A stretch of 64,000 bases of DNA from Cricetomys ansorgei (GCA_026225945.1 JAMJFZ010001133.1:6716501-6780500), one strand, 5' to 3'. Counted from the stretch's first letter, positions 36,555-49,100 are shown. Notes: generated by a model not told the origin, from the letters alone. Program-made: numbers and translations.

Positions 36555-37189
36555 CTGAAACACATCTGTCTACGCCCTTCTGGCTTGGAGAGTGCTCATT
36601 GAGAAGTCAGGTGTAATTCTAATAAGTCTGCTTTTATAGATAACTTGATTGTTTTCCTTGAAGCTTTCAATAACCTTTCACTGTTCTCTATAATTAATGT
36701 TTTTATTAATATGTGGTCAGGAGACTTTCTTTTCTAGTTCAGTCTATTTAGTATTCTGCATGCTTCTTGTACCTTTACAGGTATTTCCTTCTTTATATTA
36801 GGAACACTTTATTCTATGATTTTATTGAAAATATTTTTGGACCTTTATGATGGAATCTTTTCCTTCCTCTAACATTTTCAAGTTTGGACTTTTCATGGTG
36901 TCTCAGATTTCCTGAATGCTTTGTGTCAGAAATATTTTAGATGTAATATTTTTTGACAGATGCATCTATTTTTGTTATCATATCTTCAATGACTGAGATA
37001 CTTTCTTCCATCTCTTGTATTCTGTTGGAGTGTATATTTCCTTTTCACAAACCTAGGTTTTTCTTTTACAGAATTCCATCAATTCTTTTTGTTTGTTTGT
37101 TTTGTTTCTATTTCCATTTTTAGTTCTTGTACAGTTTTATTGGTTTCCATCAACCATTTGTTTCTTTGATTGTTTGGCTGTATTTAATA
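36555..37189 (-). pseudogene. LINE-1 ORF1 fragment (second LINE-1 copy)
   Basis: The complement follows rodent LINE-1 ORF1 from the coiled coil into the RNA-binding region, in the correct order. Landmarks on the plus strand are TTGTTTCTTTGATTGTTTGG, TTCCATCTCTTGTATTCTGT, CTCAGATTTCCTGAATGCTT, TTTATTCTATGATTTTATTG and GAGAAGTCAGGTGTAATTCT. ORF1 protein is the RNA chaperone of LINE-1. Here only roughly the middle is left, with stops and indels. It abuts the LTR at 36554 on one side and the poly-T end of the next LINE-1 on the other. Confidence 0.75.
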
Positions 37190-38274
37190 GAATTATTCTA
37201 TTTTATTTTAATTTATCTTCTCTCATACAACTTACAGAATATATCACAGCCTACCTCCCCTCCTCCCTCTATCCCCCATCTCCTCCCATCTCCCCCAGAT
37301 CTATCCCCATCACCACCCACTAAAGTCCTCCCTTTGCCCAGGACAGAACCATCTCCCAGGGTTACAGAACAATCAGGGCATTGCATAGCAGGATGGAATT
37401 AGGCTAAGCACCAATCCCTACATAAAGAGTAGGCCAGGTAGACCTGGATGAGGAAAAGAGTCTCAAAGGTCAGTAAAATGGTCAGAGACATCCTTACTTC
37501 AGTCTGTAGGAGTTTTCAAGGACACCAATCTAGAGCACTGTGATGTATTCAGGGGATGCTACAGGTTTTATGTATATGGCTTCAGTGTCTGTGGGCCCCT
37601 AGGAGTGCTGGTCAGGTGACATTGTGGAGTTTGTTCTCTTGGTATTCTCAGCCCCTTGGTTAATGCCATCCCTCCTCTTCCTCTTCTGTGGGGTTCCCCA
37701 ATCTCTCATAATGTTTGGCCCAGTGCCTCTCTAGATGTTCATCTCAGCTGCTGAGGGGGGCTTCTCTGGTGAGGACTGGGTTAGGTATCCATCTATGAAC
37801 AGAGTGTGACATCTTTAGAAATTATCTCTGGGCTATTCAATCCTAGTTCCTAGCCTATCCTGCAATTCCAGGCAGAGGTTCCCTCCCTTGGCTTGGAGCT
37901 CTGTCTTTCCATTGTCAATAAGGATCATGCAGGGCATATAGGCCATAAATCAGAGGTTTTGTAGCTGGAATGGAATCCCAAGTCTCACCACTGGAAATGA
38001 CTGACTGGCCACAGGAGAGAGCCTGTTCAGGCTCCTTATCCATGATTACTAGAGATCCTTGCTAGAATCTCTCTCTTAGATCCCTGTGAGTTATCATACA
38101 CTAAGTCTTCTGATTGCCCTCTAGTTGTTTCCCAATTCATATCATCATTTCGTGTATTTTCACTTTCTGTTCCTCTCTGCCTTTTTGTTCCCTCTGCTCC
38201 CATTCTTATCCTTCTCACCCCACCTACACTGTTCAATTTCTACCCTATCAGGGAGATCCCTATGGTCCAACTGG

Positions 38275-41200
38275 GACACTTATTGTTGCATGGTTTTTCT
38301 ATGCCTGTGGGTACTAGTACTTTTCTCCTTTGCTTAGCAGTTAGTCTCCACATGTAAGTAAGTACATATTATGTTTTTCTTTCTATGACTGGGTTAACTC
38401 ACTCGGGATGATTTTTTCTAGTGCCATTCATTTGCCTGCAAAGTTCATATAGTCATTTTCTAACAGGTGAATAAAATTCTAATGTGTAAATGTGCCATAA
38501 TTTCTTTATCCATTTCTCAGTTGAGGGGCATCTAGGTTGTTTCCAACTTCTAGCTATTATGAATAAAGCTGCTATGAACATAGTTTAGCAAGTGTCCTTC
38601 TAGTAGGATGGAAAATCTTTTGGGTATATATCCAGGAGTGATATAGCTGGGTCTTGAGGTAAGTCAATTTCCAATTTCAGAAAGAATTGCCATATTGAGT
38701 TCCATAGTGGCTGTACAAGTTTGCACACCCATCACCACCTCTTACTGCACATGCTTGTCAGCATGTGCTTTCCTTTGTGTTATTAACCTGGTAATTCTAA
38801 CCAGTGTAAGATGGAATCTCAAAGTATTTTGATTTGTGTTTCCTAATGGCTAAGGATGTAAAACATTTCTTTAGATGTTTCTCAGCCATTTGAGGTTCTG
38901 CTTTTGAGAATTCTTTAGATCTGAACTCCATTTATTGTGAGGTTAATGCTTTCTTGTTTAGTTTCTTGAGTTCTTTATATTTTGGATATAAGCCCTCTAT
39001 TGGAAGTAGAGTTGGTGAAAATCTCTTCACATTCTGTAGGCAGCCATTTTGTCTTTTTGACAGTGTCCTTTGTGTTACAGAAGGTTTTCAGTTTCATAAG
39101 GCCACATTTATTAATCACTGACTTTAGTGCCTGATCTATTGGTGTTCTGTTCAGAAAGTTATCTCCTGTGCCAATGGGCTCAAGGCTCTCCCTGATTTTC
39201 TCTTCTATCATATTCAGTGTGTCTGGACTTGAAGTTTATGCATGGTGATAGATATGGATCAATTTGGATTTTTCTACATGTAGACATCCAGTTAGATCAG
39301 CACCATTTATTAAAGATGTTTTGTTTTTTCCATTGTATATATCTGCCTCCTTTATCAAAGATCAGGTGTCCATACGTGTGTGGATTTATATCTGTATCTT
39401 TGACTCAGTTCCACTGATCAACATGTCTTTTTCTGCCAATACCATGCAGTTTTTACTACCATAGCCCTGTAGTACAGCTTGAGATAAGGAAAAGTGATAA
39501 CAGTGGCGGCTCTTTTATTTTTCAAGATTACATTGGCTATCCTATGCATTTGTTTTCCCATATGAAGTTGAATATTGTCCTCTTAAGGTCTATAAAGAAT
39601 TATGTTGGGATTTTGATAGGGATGGGGTTGAATCTGTGGAATGTTTTTGGTGAGATGCCCATTTGTACTATGTTGATCCTACCAATCCAGGAACATGGAA
39701 GATCTTTCCATATTCTGAGATCTTCTTCAATTTTGCTTTTCAAAGACTTCAAGTTTTGTCATACAAGTCTTTTACTTGCTTGGTTAGAGTTAACCCAATA
39801 TATTTTATGTTATTTGTGGCTATTATAAAGGGAGTTGTTTCCCTGATATCTTTCTCTGTCCATTTGCCATTTACATACAGGAGGGCTATTGATTTATGTG
39901 TTGATCTTGTAGCCAGCCACTTCACTGAAGTTGTTTATCATCTATAGAAGTTCCCTGGTAGAATTTTTGGGGTCACTTATATAAACTATCATATCATCTG
40001 CAAATAAGGATACTTTGACTTCTTCCTTTCCAATGTACATGTCCTTGATCTCTTTTAATTGTTTTATTGCTCTAGCTAGGACTTCAAGTACTATATTGAA
40101 TAGATATGGGGAAAGGGAACAACCTTGTCATATTCTTGATTTTAGTGGAATTTCTTTGAGCTTTTCTCCTTTTAATCTAATGTTGTCTGTGGGCTTGCTG
40201 TAAATTGCCTTTATAATGTGTAGGTATGACCCTTGTATTGATAATCTCACTGAGACTTTTATCATGATAAAGTGTTGGATTCTGTGGTTTTTGTTTTTCA
40301 GTTTGTTTATGTGGTAGATTACATTGATTGATTTTTGTGGGTTGAACCATCTCCACATCTCTGAAATGAATCCTGTTTGATCATAGTGGATGATCTTTTT
40401 GATGTGCTCTTGGATTCTGTTGGTGAGTGTTTTATTGAATATTTTTGCATCTATGTTTATGAGGGAAATTGGTCTGTGATTCTCTTTCTTTCTTGAATCT
40501 TTGGTTTGGCTATCAGGGTGATTGCTGCCTCATAGAATGGGTTTGACAGTGTTCCTTCTGCTTCTAGTTTGTAAAATAATTTGAGGAATATTGACAATAG
40601 CTCTTCTTGGAATGTCTGCTAGAATTCTGTAGTAGAGCTATCTGGCCGTGGGCTTTTTGTTTTTTTTTTTGGTGGGGGTAGATTTTAATGACTGATTCTA
40701 TTTCTTTAGGTGTTATGTCTGTTTAAATTGTCTATCTGATCTTGATTTAAGATTGGTAGATGGTATCTATCTAGAAAAGTCTCCATTTCTTTTAGATTTT
40801 TGAATTTTGTAGAGTATAGGTTTTTAAAATAGGACCTAATGATTCTTTGGATTTCCTCATGTCTGTAGTTACATCCCCCTTTTCACTTCTAATTTTGTGG
40901 ATTTGGATATTCTCTCCCCATTTATTTTTCAATTAATTTGGATAAGGGTTTGTCTATTTTGTTGATTTTTCTCAAAGAACCAACTCTTTGTCTCATTGAT
41001 TATTTGAATTGTTCTCTTTGTTTTATTGATTTCAAACTTCAGCTTGATTATTTCTTGCCATCTACACCTCTTGTGCTTACTTCTTTTTGTTCTAGGGCTT
41101 TCAAATGTGTTGTTAATTTGGTAGTATGCGATCTCTCCACTCTTTTTTGGTAGACACTTTGTGCTATGAAATTTCCTTTTAGTACCACTTTCATTGTGAC

Positions 41201-41300
41201 CTATTGGTTTGGGTATGTTGTGAATTCATTTTCATTGAATTATAGAAAATCTTTAATTTATCTCTTTATTTCTGTCTTGATCCATTCATCATTCAATATT
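38275..41300 (-). pseudogene. LINE-1 ORF2 remnant (reverse transcriptase and C-terminal part)
   Basis: ORF2 encodes the endonuclease and reverse transcriptase of LINE-1. The reverse-transcriptase active-site block reads [11 protein letters not shown] in translation, with the FADD codons at 39993-40004. Downstream, the complement of 38390-38450 gives the tail region around MNGTRKNHPE and then the 3' UTR. The most N-terminal part present is LNDEWIKTEIKR, preceded by non-ORF2 sequence; stops follow at once in FL*F and NQ*V. The endonuclease domain is absent. Frameshifts and stops are frequent, so no active enzyme is possible. Confidence 0.9.
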
Positions 41301-41423
41301 CTTCTCCTCCAATTCATTGTTTTTCTTTTCCTCAATTTCTCTAAGGGGTTTATTTATTTCCTCTGTAAATACTTCTATTATCTTCATAATGCTAGATTTA
41401 AGGTTTTGCTTTCTGTGTTTGTT

Positions 41424-41461
<38 letters not shown>

Positions 41462-42000
41462 CTTAAGATATCTTGTGTGTGTGTGTGTGTGTGTATGCTT
41501 AAGATATCTTTGAATATTCAGGGCTTGCTCCATTAGGACAGCTGGGCTCCTGTGGAGACATAGTGCCCTGGCTGTTCCTGATTGTGTTCTTACACTGTCA
41601 TTCTTACACTGTCATCTAGGCATCTGGATTTGGGGCAATTATAGGTCTAGGTGCTGATTTCTGGGTTTGTCTTTGTTGGGTTGGTATTTTGTCCCCTGGG
41701 TTGTTGCCTCTCTTGGTTTTTAAGTGTGTGTTGCCTGCTCTACTGGTCTCTTTAGTTATTGTGTTCTCAAGGAACATTTGCCAGTGTGGCAGACTAGGGG
41801 AAGGGAGGCTGCAGCTGATGTTCTGTTGCAGCACCAGGGAAGATCCTTTGGATTGGGTTTGGGGAAACAAAGTAGGTGGGAAAGGATTGCAGGCAGGTGG
41901 CCACCACATCTTCTGGCAGCCATGACCTGTGGTTGAGCAAGGGGTTTAGGTTGTCTGCTTGAATTGGTGGCTGTGGTGAAGTGACTAGTGGGGCTGAAAT
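41300..42000 (-). pseudogene. LINE-1 ORF1 N-terminal remnant
   Basis: The complement translates in pieces as ORF1 N-terminal sequence of the Lx type (for example PSLPHWQMFLENTITKE and QKSAPRPIIAPNPDA from the 41616-41909 frame). Coiled-coil sequence follows (MKIIEVFTEEINKPLREIEE, complement of about 41330-41390). The two parts are separated by the GT array and by small indels. The upper end, to 42060, is probably 5' UTR. Confidence 0.75.
41424..41505. repeat. Compound GT microsatellite with duplicated spacer
   Basis: Two GT arrays (about 41428-41458 and 41475-41494), each followed by the same ATGCTTAAGATATCTT spacer. The second unit is evidently a local duplication within the LINE-1. Confidence 0.95.
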
Positions 42001-42060
42001 TACTGAAGATTGGGGTCTGGCAGAACCAAGAGAGTGGGGAGTTCTGCAAGTAAGCATATA

Positions 42061-44779
42061 TTATTTTTAATCTCATACAAATTTATAGTTACTTATCTTT
42101 GAGATATTTTCAATTAGCTTCATAAATACTTGAATATTCTGCAAATGTGAGGGGGAGAAGCAATTTCATTTAGTTATCTCTCATTAGTGTAACAATAATA
42201 AAACAACTATTAGTTTAAATTTAAGAAATGAATGTCCAGTCCTAGCATGTCCATAACATTTTATCATCTTGTCTTACCATTCACATTTGCCCCACAAAAT
42301 TCTAACAGTGTCCAGATCTCTGCATGCCCTTTCTCCACTTAGTCTCATTCTTCAATAAAAGCCAAAACAGGTTGCTAGCAGGGTGCATTTTCACTTTGAC
42401 AATGTCTAGGTCTCTACTGCCCTTCTATTTTTTATGTTTCCTGGGATGCTGATATATATCAATAAAGGGCATAGAGAGATGACTTCTTCAGAGGCATTTA
42501 TGTTTGTGGCATTGGCTGTGTGTTGAAAACTCATGGTAGTTAAAAAAACGAGAGCTGCTCTTTTGTAGTGCCAGTTCAAAAAAGAAATAATCACTTGGGA
42601 AATTTTACTCTGTATCTGCTGCAAAGAAACCCAGCAGAGAAGAAAGGCTTGTGAAACCATAGAAGGCAGTAAATGTCAGCAAAGGTGGTCTGTTCTTGCT
42701 CATAATCATGAGGGCATCCCACTTCTACTCAATTTCATTGTTATGCTTAGTCAACTATAACCTTATGTCAAGCTGATCTTTGCTCTGTGGAAGTCAAGAA
42801 GTAACTGCAGGTAACAAACTTGGGACTAAATTTTTCAGCAATTTAAAAACTTTAATGTAGTTAAATACAATATTGAGATTGGCTTCTTGGAATTATTTGA
42901 TATTAAGTTTCTCTGATGGAGAGTTTTTCAGGTAGTCTTATTTTTCTTTAATCATTTCACTTAATTGTTCAAATTTATGCTAATAGATACATGTGTGTGC
43001 ATGTTCTTGTGGAGTAAGCAAACTTAAATAACTCTTAAAATATTGTTTGCTTTTTGTAATATCAAGTTGTATTTACCAATAACACAAAGACAATTTGGTG
43101 AGATATGAACATAAGGTGGCAATGCACAGACATACTAATTATTGTTAAATTTAGATTTTATTGATGGTGTATAATAGCTTAAGGTATCTACATTGGATAG
43201 AATTTATAACATAAGTAAAAATAACAGGTAGACAGCTCAAGTAAGAGATCTAATTGAATTTTATCACGCCATATTTGAAAAGAAAATTAGATATACCATG
43301 TGTGTTAGATATAGCATGTGTGCATGTGTGTGTTTTGGTCTTATAAATAAGTTACAGCTGCTGTGCATTCATCATTGTAGGGATAATGTCATACAAAGAA
43401 GTTAGCATGTCATATGTTCCCATTTTATGGCTCTGGCTCTTCTTTACACATTGTTGTATGCTACTCTGTGCCTTAAAGGGTGAGATCAGCGTCTGGTTTA
43501 GAGATGAGTACTCAATGTGCTCTGATTATCAGCACTTTAAGGAGTTTTCATGTTCTGCTTTAAGCATTTCTCACTGCATAAAGAGCTGTCTCTGACCAAG
43601 GCTGAGGTCAACAATATTCTATGAGCACTTGGATAAATATTTAAAAAGCAGTTAGACTTTATGTCCATATAGCAAACCATGAGTAGTAGATTTTTAACCC
43701 AGCAGCCATAACTTTGGAGCAGCCTTACAGTGTCAGACATGTATCCCTTCCCATCAATAATTAAGCCCTAAATCTAATCACAAAGTGGTTAATACTATAA
43801 CTATTGAACTAATAAGAGCATCTAGTCTTTCAGGTCAATATCTCTTTCAAAGTGTGCCACTTTTCTTGATAGAGCAACTCAGTATATATAGAATTGTGTA
43901 AAGTCCTTAACTGATTGTGTTTTCAGTGCACAAGAACAAATTAATTCCTATAAAGTCTTTAGTTTGATTGATATTGAATCACATGTGTAACACGACATCA
44001 TTTAAGTCATGCAGTTTTAAAAGCATTCATTATAAACAAGTCCTATTGTTTCTTTCGCTGTGTGGTTACAATGTAATTCTACTAGTTTCCAGGCGGACAC
44101 TGTTGACCACCCTACCAAAATGAATGGCTAAGAATTATAAAGTTAAATTATATCGAAACATTTGTTTTACATGTTCTTTTCAAATTTTGTTATTTATCAT
44201 TTCTTGTGAGATTCACTACTTATCCAATGTATGCCTCCCTAGATGACATTTTTAAATGATAATGTATTGGTTTATGGTGACAATTTTTACTGATAGCTTC
44301 TCAAGTTATTAAGGGCACTCGTATATTGTATATCTGGCATAGACCTACTAAGAATAATTGCTGAGAAAAGTGATCACAGTGGCATAATAACCATCTTATC
44401 ATATCTTATCAAACATCCTTGTAATGTGCATAATTTATCATTGCTAATTACCACCCTGACTTTCTGTCTTAGTCTGTCATTCTTTATAAGATGTGTACAT
44501 TAATTTTTTTCCTCTCATTCTATATTGAATTTTAGAGATCAACTATACATATATCAAACACTTAAGTTTGAAGATATTCTTCAATCTCTGAGGCAGCATA
44601 TGTATATAAACAACATAGAAGTATTTTAAAGAGTATTTGACTGTGCTTTCCATAATTTATTCAATAGTTTATTTATATGAAATAAGCAGTTTTACATTTC
44701 CTTCTTGCTTGAGCTACAACCAATAGAGTCTTCCTTTGTGGTCATTAATCATTGGGAGTTTTTCCTAAAAGCTACTGTG
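42061..44779. other. AT-rich stretch, nothing recognised
   Basis: No recognised repeat. An 84-codon minus-strand frame (42406-42660) and short frames near 43386-43740 have no motif I know. Confidence 0.45.
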
Positions 44780-44962
44780 ATGATGCAGCAATAAACATAA
44801 ACAGCTGTCTCTGTTGAGTGCTGACTGAGATCCTTTGAGTATGTGAGAAAAGCAACTGGTGTAACTGGATCACATGGTAGTTCCATCTTTAGATGTTTGA
44901 GAAATCTGTCTACTAATTTCCTTAGTGGCTACACCAGTTTATAATTTCCCTAAGACATATAT
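44780..44962 (-). mobile_element. Old LINE-1 fragment (ORF2 C-terminal region)
   Basis: Complement of the LINE-1 ORF2 tail: GATGCAGCAATAAACATAAA, GTAACTGGATCACATGGTAG, TTCCATCTTTAGATGTTTGA and TTCCTTAGTGGCTACACCAG. Diverged, so likely an older mammalian subfamily than the 37-42 kb copy. Confidence 0.8.
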
Positions 44963-45922
44963 GTTTTCTTTAAACTACAAACATGCATCTTCACTTGAAA
45001 TTTGCTGCTGTTCACCCATGTTTTGATAATGGTGTTTTCTGTTTTTTGCTGTTGTTTTTTTTTTTTTGTTTTGTTTTGTTTGTGGATTCTGACTTTGATG
45101 GGACAAATTTTATTTTTCAAATAAAATCTTTGTATAATTAAAACCAATATGCTACATAGTATGTGTGCATGTGTTAATGCAAATACATCAAAAGACCAAA
45201 AGAGATTTTATTTATTAGATATTAAGACTTAAAGTGTTTTAAGTGATTTGAAGTTGGCCAATTTCTGTTCAAGAAACTAGGCAATTAATGTTTTGACTAG
45301 CTCAAAACAAATATTTCTGACATTTGTACTGACCTACATGTATGAATAGATGTGTGCTGCTGCAGTTAATCATGTAAAATGTAATCAAGGAGACATTGAT
45401 ATTTAGTATAATAGAGTGGGATTAAAAGAATCATTTATATATATACTGTTTACATTGAAAATCAAATATAGAGAATCTAACATTTTTATTTTGCTATAAT
45501 TATTTAAAATTTAAAATTATCTTAAAATGTGTTTAAATTACTATCATCATAAACCCTCAGTTTTTAGTCATTTAAAATTGTATTTGGTTGGCATGGAAAT
45601 ACTTGTTTCTCTGTATCCAGTTACTGAACCTATTTATCTCCTAACAGAGTTCTTCACATGGTGAGAGGAAATAAATTCTACAGAATTCCACTACAACTTG
45701 AAGACCAGGAGGGGTAAATTGTATTTTAAGACAGTCTTCAAAGTACTTTTCTCAACTTACTCAAAATATTACCTCTTCAATAAAAATTATTTTTCCAACA
45801 TTCAGCCTCCTTTGTGTATTATATATTGCTTTTATATTGTTTGATGCATGTGTTTAAAGATAAATATTGGACAGCATTAATAATGATAATTATCATTTGC
45901 TTGTGTTATGTAACATTTAAAG
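44963..45922. other. AT-rich stretch with a poly-T/TTTTG run
   Basis: A T-rich run with GTTTT steps at 45052-45082 gives a Lys/Gln-rich antisense frame. Nothing else recognised. Confidence 0.45.
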
Positions 45923-45934
45923 AATCTCCAGCAC

Positions 45935-46151
45935 TAGGTGGGGGACAGTGCTTTTATCTCAGTGCCTTTAATCTCAGCACTTGAAAGGCAGAAGCAGGCA
46001 GATCTCTATTACCTTGAGGGCATCCTGGCTACAGAACGAGTTACTGGACGGCCAGTGTTACAACAGAGAAACACTGACTCAAAAAAACAAAAATAAAAAG
46101 ATAATAATAAAATAAAATAAAATAAAATAAAATAAAATAAAATAAAATAAA
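45935..46151 (+). mobile_element. B1 SINE with expanded AAAAT tail
   Basis: B1 blocks AGTGCCTTTAATCTCAGCAC, AGGCAGAAGCAGGCAGATCT and CATCCTGGCTACAGAACGAG, then an A-rich tail. Matching flanks AATCTCCAGCAC (45923-45934) and AATCTCCAACAC (46152-46163) are a 12-bp target-site duplication with one difference. Confidence 0.95.
46102..46151. repeat. AAAAT pentanucleotide array
   Basis: About eight AAAAT units grown from the B1 poly-A tail. Confidence 0.95.
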
Positions 46152-46163
46152 AATCTCCAACAC

Positions 46164-48650
46164 AGCGAAATAATAGTATCTAATTCTAAAGTTACTTTGC
46201 ATCTCCTGTGTTTATATATTTGTTTTTTAGTTACTGGACTAATATAAACTTTTTAACATTATTCTTGAACATAAAAATAACTGCACTAATATGAAAAGAT
46301 GCAAATTGGTGCTATGAAATCAGTTCTATTTCATATTATGCATGATGTTAACTCTAAATAAAAAAGGTTCATAGAACATCAAATAAATTTAGGAATGAGG
46401 CCATATCATATTTCCAAATTGTTTGTAAGCATCTTCTAAATTCCTAAAGGAGATATCCCTTCCATATCCTTATACCTCAGATACAAGAAATAACCATGCA
46501 GAAAGTGAACTGTTTAAACTAGTTGACTAATTTCAGCTTCCTGGAGGATCTTAGGACTCATGGCTTCTTCTGATCCTGTTCTGTTTCCTAGATATTTGAA
46601 GTAGAGACTGGTGGGAATCTACAGTTTCTGATGAAGACAGTACAGTTTCCTGATGATGCATTTTTAACACAGTAATGCTATTTTCAACATAATCTTTATT
46701 TGAGATTACTGTTTTCTTTAATGACAAGTAAAATAACTAAAATCATAATGAGTTGATGCAACTCAAGTAAGAGAATATGGCTGATCCTGTTTCAGCAGAT
46801 TCTTTGGTATGTTTTAACTGTTACCAGGAATTCTCAATACACTTGGCCACAGGAAATTAATAATAAATTAAGCTGTACTTTTTCATGTTGAAAAACTTTT
46901 TTTTGTTTGATTCATATTTTGAAATGGAATGAGTTTCTTGAATGTTCTTTTGGAATTAAGTGTTTCATATAGTTTAAATAAACAATATTTAAACATCAAT
47001 ATAGTATTTCTAAGAAAAAATAACTTAGATAATCAAAAAATGTTCAAAAATTAAGACTGTTATGATTCAAAATGAAATTAATACACACTTAAATACCAAT
47101 ATCATCACTGAGAACTAGAAAGATATTACTTTCTAAAATAAACATTTTGTTTATATTTGTAATGCCTATGTACTCAGTACAAACAAAGTAGGTTTTAGTT
47201 TATCACACAATTAAGTTGAAGACTAAAGGAGTAAACTCACTTTTGCTCTCTTGAAATTTAAATATCAGTAACTTCTTTATGTTAAGAATAAGCATCCAAT
47301 TACATTATTTTACTTTTGGTATACAATTTTAAACACTAAACATACATGTTAAGTATATAACATTTTAAATATTTATGAGGCAGTGATTACCTTTAGCTTT
47401 CTAGGAATTAATTTTCAGCAAACTGAATTTAGATGTTAACAATAATTTAATGATACTTTATAAATACTGCATAGGCACTAAAGATTTGTATAATTTATGC
47501 TTGTATCCATTGTTCAAAAACAATGAAAATCATGTTTATCCATCAGAAGGCAATTTATCTTTTACTGTTTTCCATTTAAAAATCCAAAAGCTGTTATTAA
47601 TTTTCATGGTGTCTATCTAAGCAGGTTTTTTTTGACGATGTTAGTTCAAATACAGGATAATCAGTAATTATAATTTAGCACTACCCTTCTTAGTTTAGTT
47701 ATTTCTCTACTATATTGTCAAAAGTATAGAATTGTGTTTCCAGTCATAACATAATGACTATCCCCATACAATTATTATTAATTATCTTTAGCCTTGACTT
47801 TGCTTTAATTACATTCATTCTGGGTCTAAATTTTTTGACATGAACATGTGTAGATTCCCAGAATTCCTTGCACTAATTATTGTATGACTGTATGAAGACT
47901 AGGGTCATGTTGAATATGTTAAAGTTTCATCTCTTTGGGGAACTGAGTGGTTTCAGGAGAAACTGCATCCATTACAAGTCATATAGAAAACACTGAGGGT
48001 AACATAGCTCCCAAAGGAAATGTGAAGAAGATACAGTTATCATCTTTGTATTATGTCATCAAAATTTTACTTGAACATTAGTAAAAGACAAATGTGCCTT
48101 TGAAATGAATTGAAAGTTCTGACATTGCTAATGTCTACATAGATACTGAATTATGAATTTTAAACAAAATAAAATACAAATTGATCTCTACTACTAATGA
48201 GCTTTCAATAAGATGTTTAAATAAGTTAAGAGATGTATGGATGTTTCATATATAGTTATGGAGAAAACTCATAATGATTTAAAGATGAGCTTTTAAATAA
48301 CTGATTTATTTGCTCATGATTCTCTTCTGTTACTGTTTAAAATAATTAATTTTTACTTAATTGACTATGAATCAGAGAGGTAAATTTTACTGTCACAATT
48401 CCTATTGTGTTTGTTTTGCCTTCTAGCATTTTAAACAATCACAGTAATTATTTTGTCAGAAATGAACACTATCTTCTGTGGTTTCCCAAGGAGTGAAGTA
48501 GAAATATTTGTGCCATTTAACAGAATTAATCTAAGATACTTGAACAGGCACTAGTATATAATTTATAATGGTAGACACTTTCAGATAGTTTAAGCTGTTA
48601 GATATTTTTTGATATAATTAATAACATAAGTTTTTTTAGTTCATTTATAT
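46164..48650. other. AT-rich single-copy stretch, nothing recognised
   Basis: About 2.5 kb with no recognised repeat, exon or RNA gene and no open frame above 60 codons of interest. Confidence 0.45.
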
Positions 48651-48654
48651 TTTG

Positions 48655-49100
48655 GTTTCTTAATTTTTGAGATTATAATTTAATTTCTTCCTTCCCTTTC
48701 CTCCCTCTATACCCTTTAATACCCACTTTCCACTCTCCTTCAAATTCATGGCCTTAAAAAAATAATTGTTTTTGCAGGTATATATGAACATGAATATATA
48801 CTCTGTATTTATTAGTAATATCAGAACCCATACCCATAGTGCATCACCAACATGACTGCTCATATGTGAGCTGAAGAAGGATGACATCAGTAACATGCCA
48901 AACTGCACAGGAAAAAGTCCACGAAGCCTAAATCCTACACAAAGAACAATAAGCAAAAGAGGAAAGCTGGGAATGGGAGAGGCAGCCCTCCTCAGGGAAG
49001 AACACATTAATTGGTTGACAAGTGCTAAACAGTTTGCCCTGGAGACATATGAAGGCAATATTATAGAGACTATGAAGGTGATTTATTTTTGTCAAGTTCT
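48655..49100. mobile_element. Twin-primed LINE-1 (Lx-type) 3' end
   Basis: Part 1 (48655 to about 48805) is minus-strand LINE-1 3' terminus: T-rich start, CTTCCTTCCCTTTCCTCCCT and TTCAAATTCATGGCC. Part 2 (about 48805-49100) is plus-strand sequence from just upstream in the same 3' UTR: CACCAACATGACTGCTCATA, CATGCCAAACTGCACAGGAA, CTACACAAAGAACAATAAGC and GAACACATTAATTGGTTGAC. An inverted 5' part joined to a normal 3' part is the twin-priming arrangement. The 132-codon minus-strand frame here (48660-49058) is not a gene. Confidence 0.6.

Larger units (their letters stand above)
37190..42060 (-). mobile_element. LINE-1, 3'-complete, internally deleted
   Basis: A 4.9-kb minus-strand LINE-1. From the low coordinate: T-rich tail (about 37190-37220), 3' UTR with the pyrimidine-rich CTCCCATCTCCCCC block (37220-38275), ORF2 (38275 to about 41300), then a direct jump to ORF1 N-terminal sequence (41300 to about 42000). 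ORF2 residues before about 260 and the ORF1 RNA-binding half are missing. A GT array interrupts ORF1. Stops and indels throughout make it inactive. Plus-strand frames of 60-115 codons across this block are antisense shadows. Confidence 0.9.

Noticed and set aside
39217..39947. Overlapping plus-strand frames of 66-94 codons
   Set aside because: They are antisense to the LINE-1 ORF2 reverse-transcriptase region.
41166..41513. 115-codon plus-strand frame ending in a Cys-Val run
   Set aside because: Antisense LINE-1 followed by a GT microsatellite.
44588..44615. GAGGCAGCATATGTATATAAA, resembling the start of U6 snRNA
   Set aside because: Similarity covers only a dozen bases and the rest of U6 does not follow.
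48660..49058. 132-codon minus-strand frame
   Set aside because: It runs through the joined halves of a LINE-1 3' UTR.
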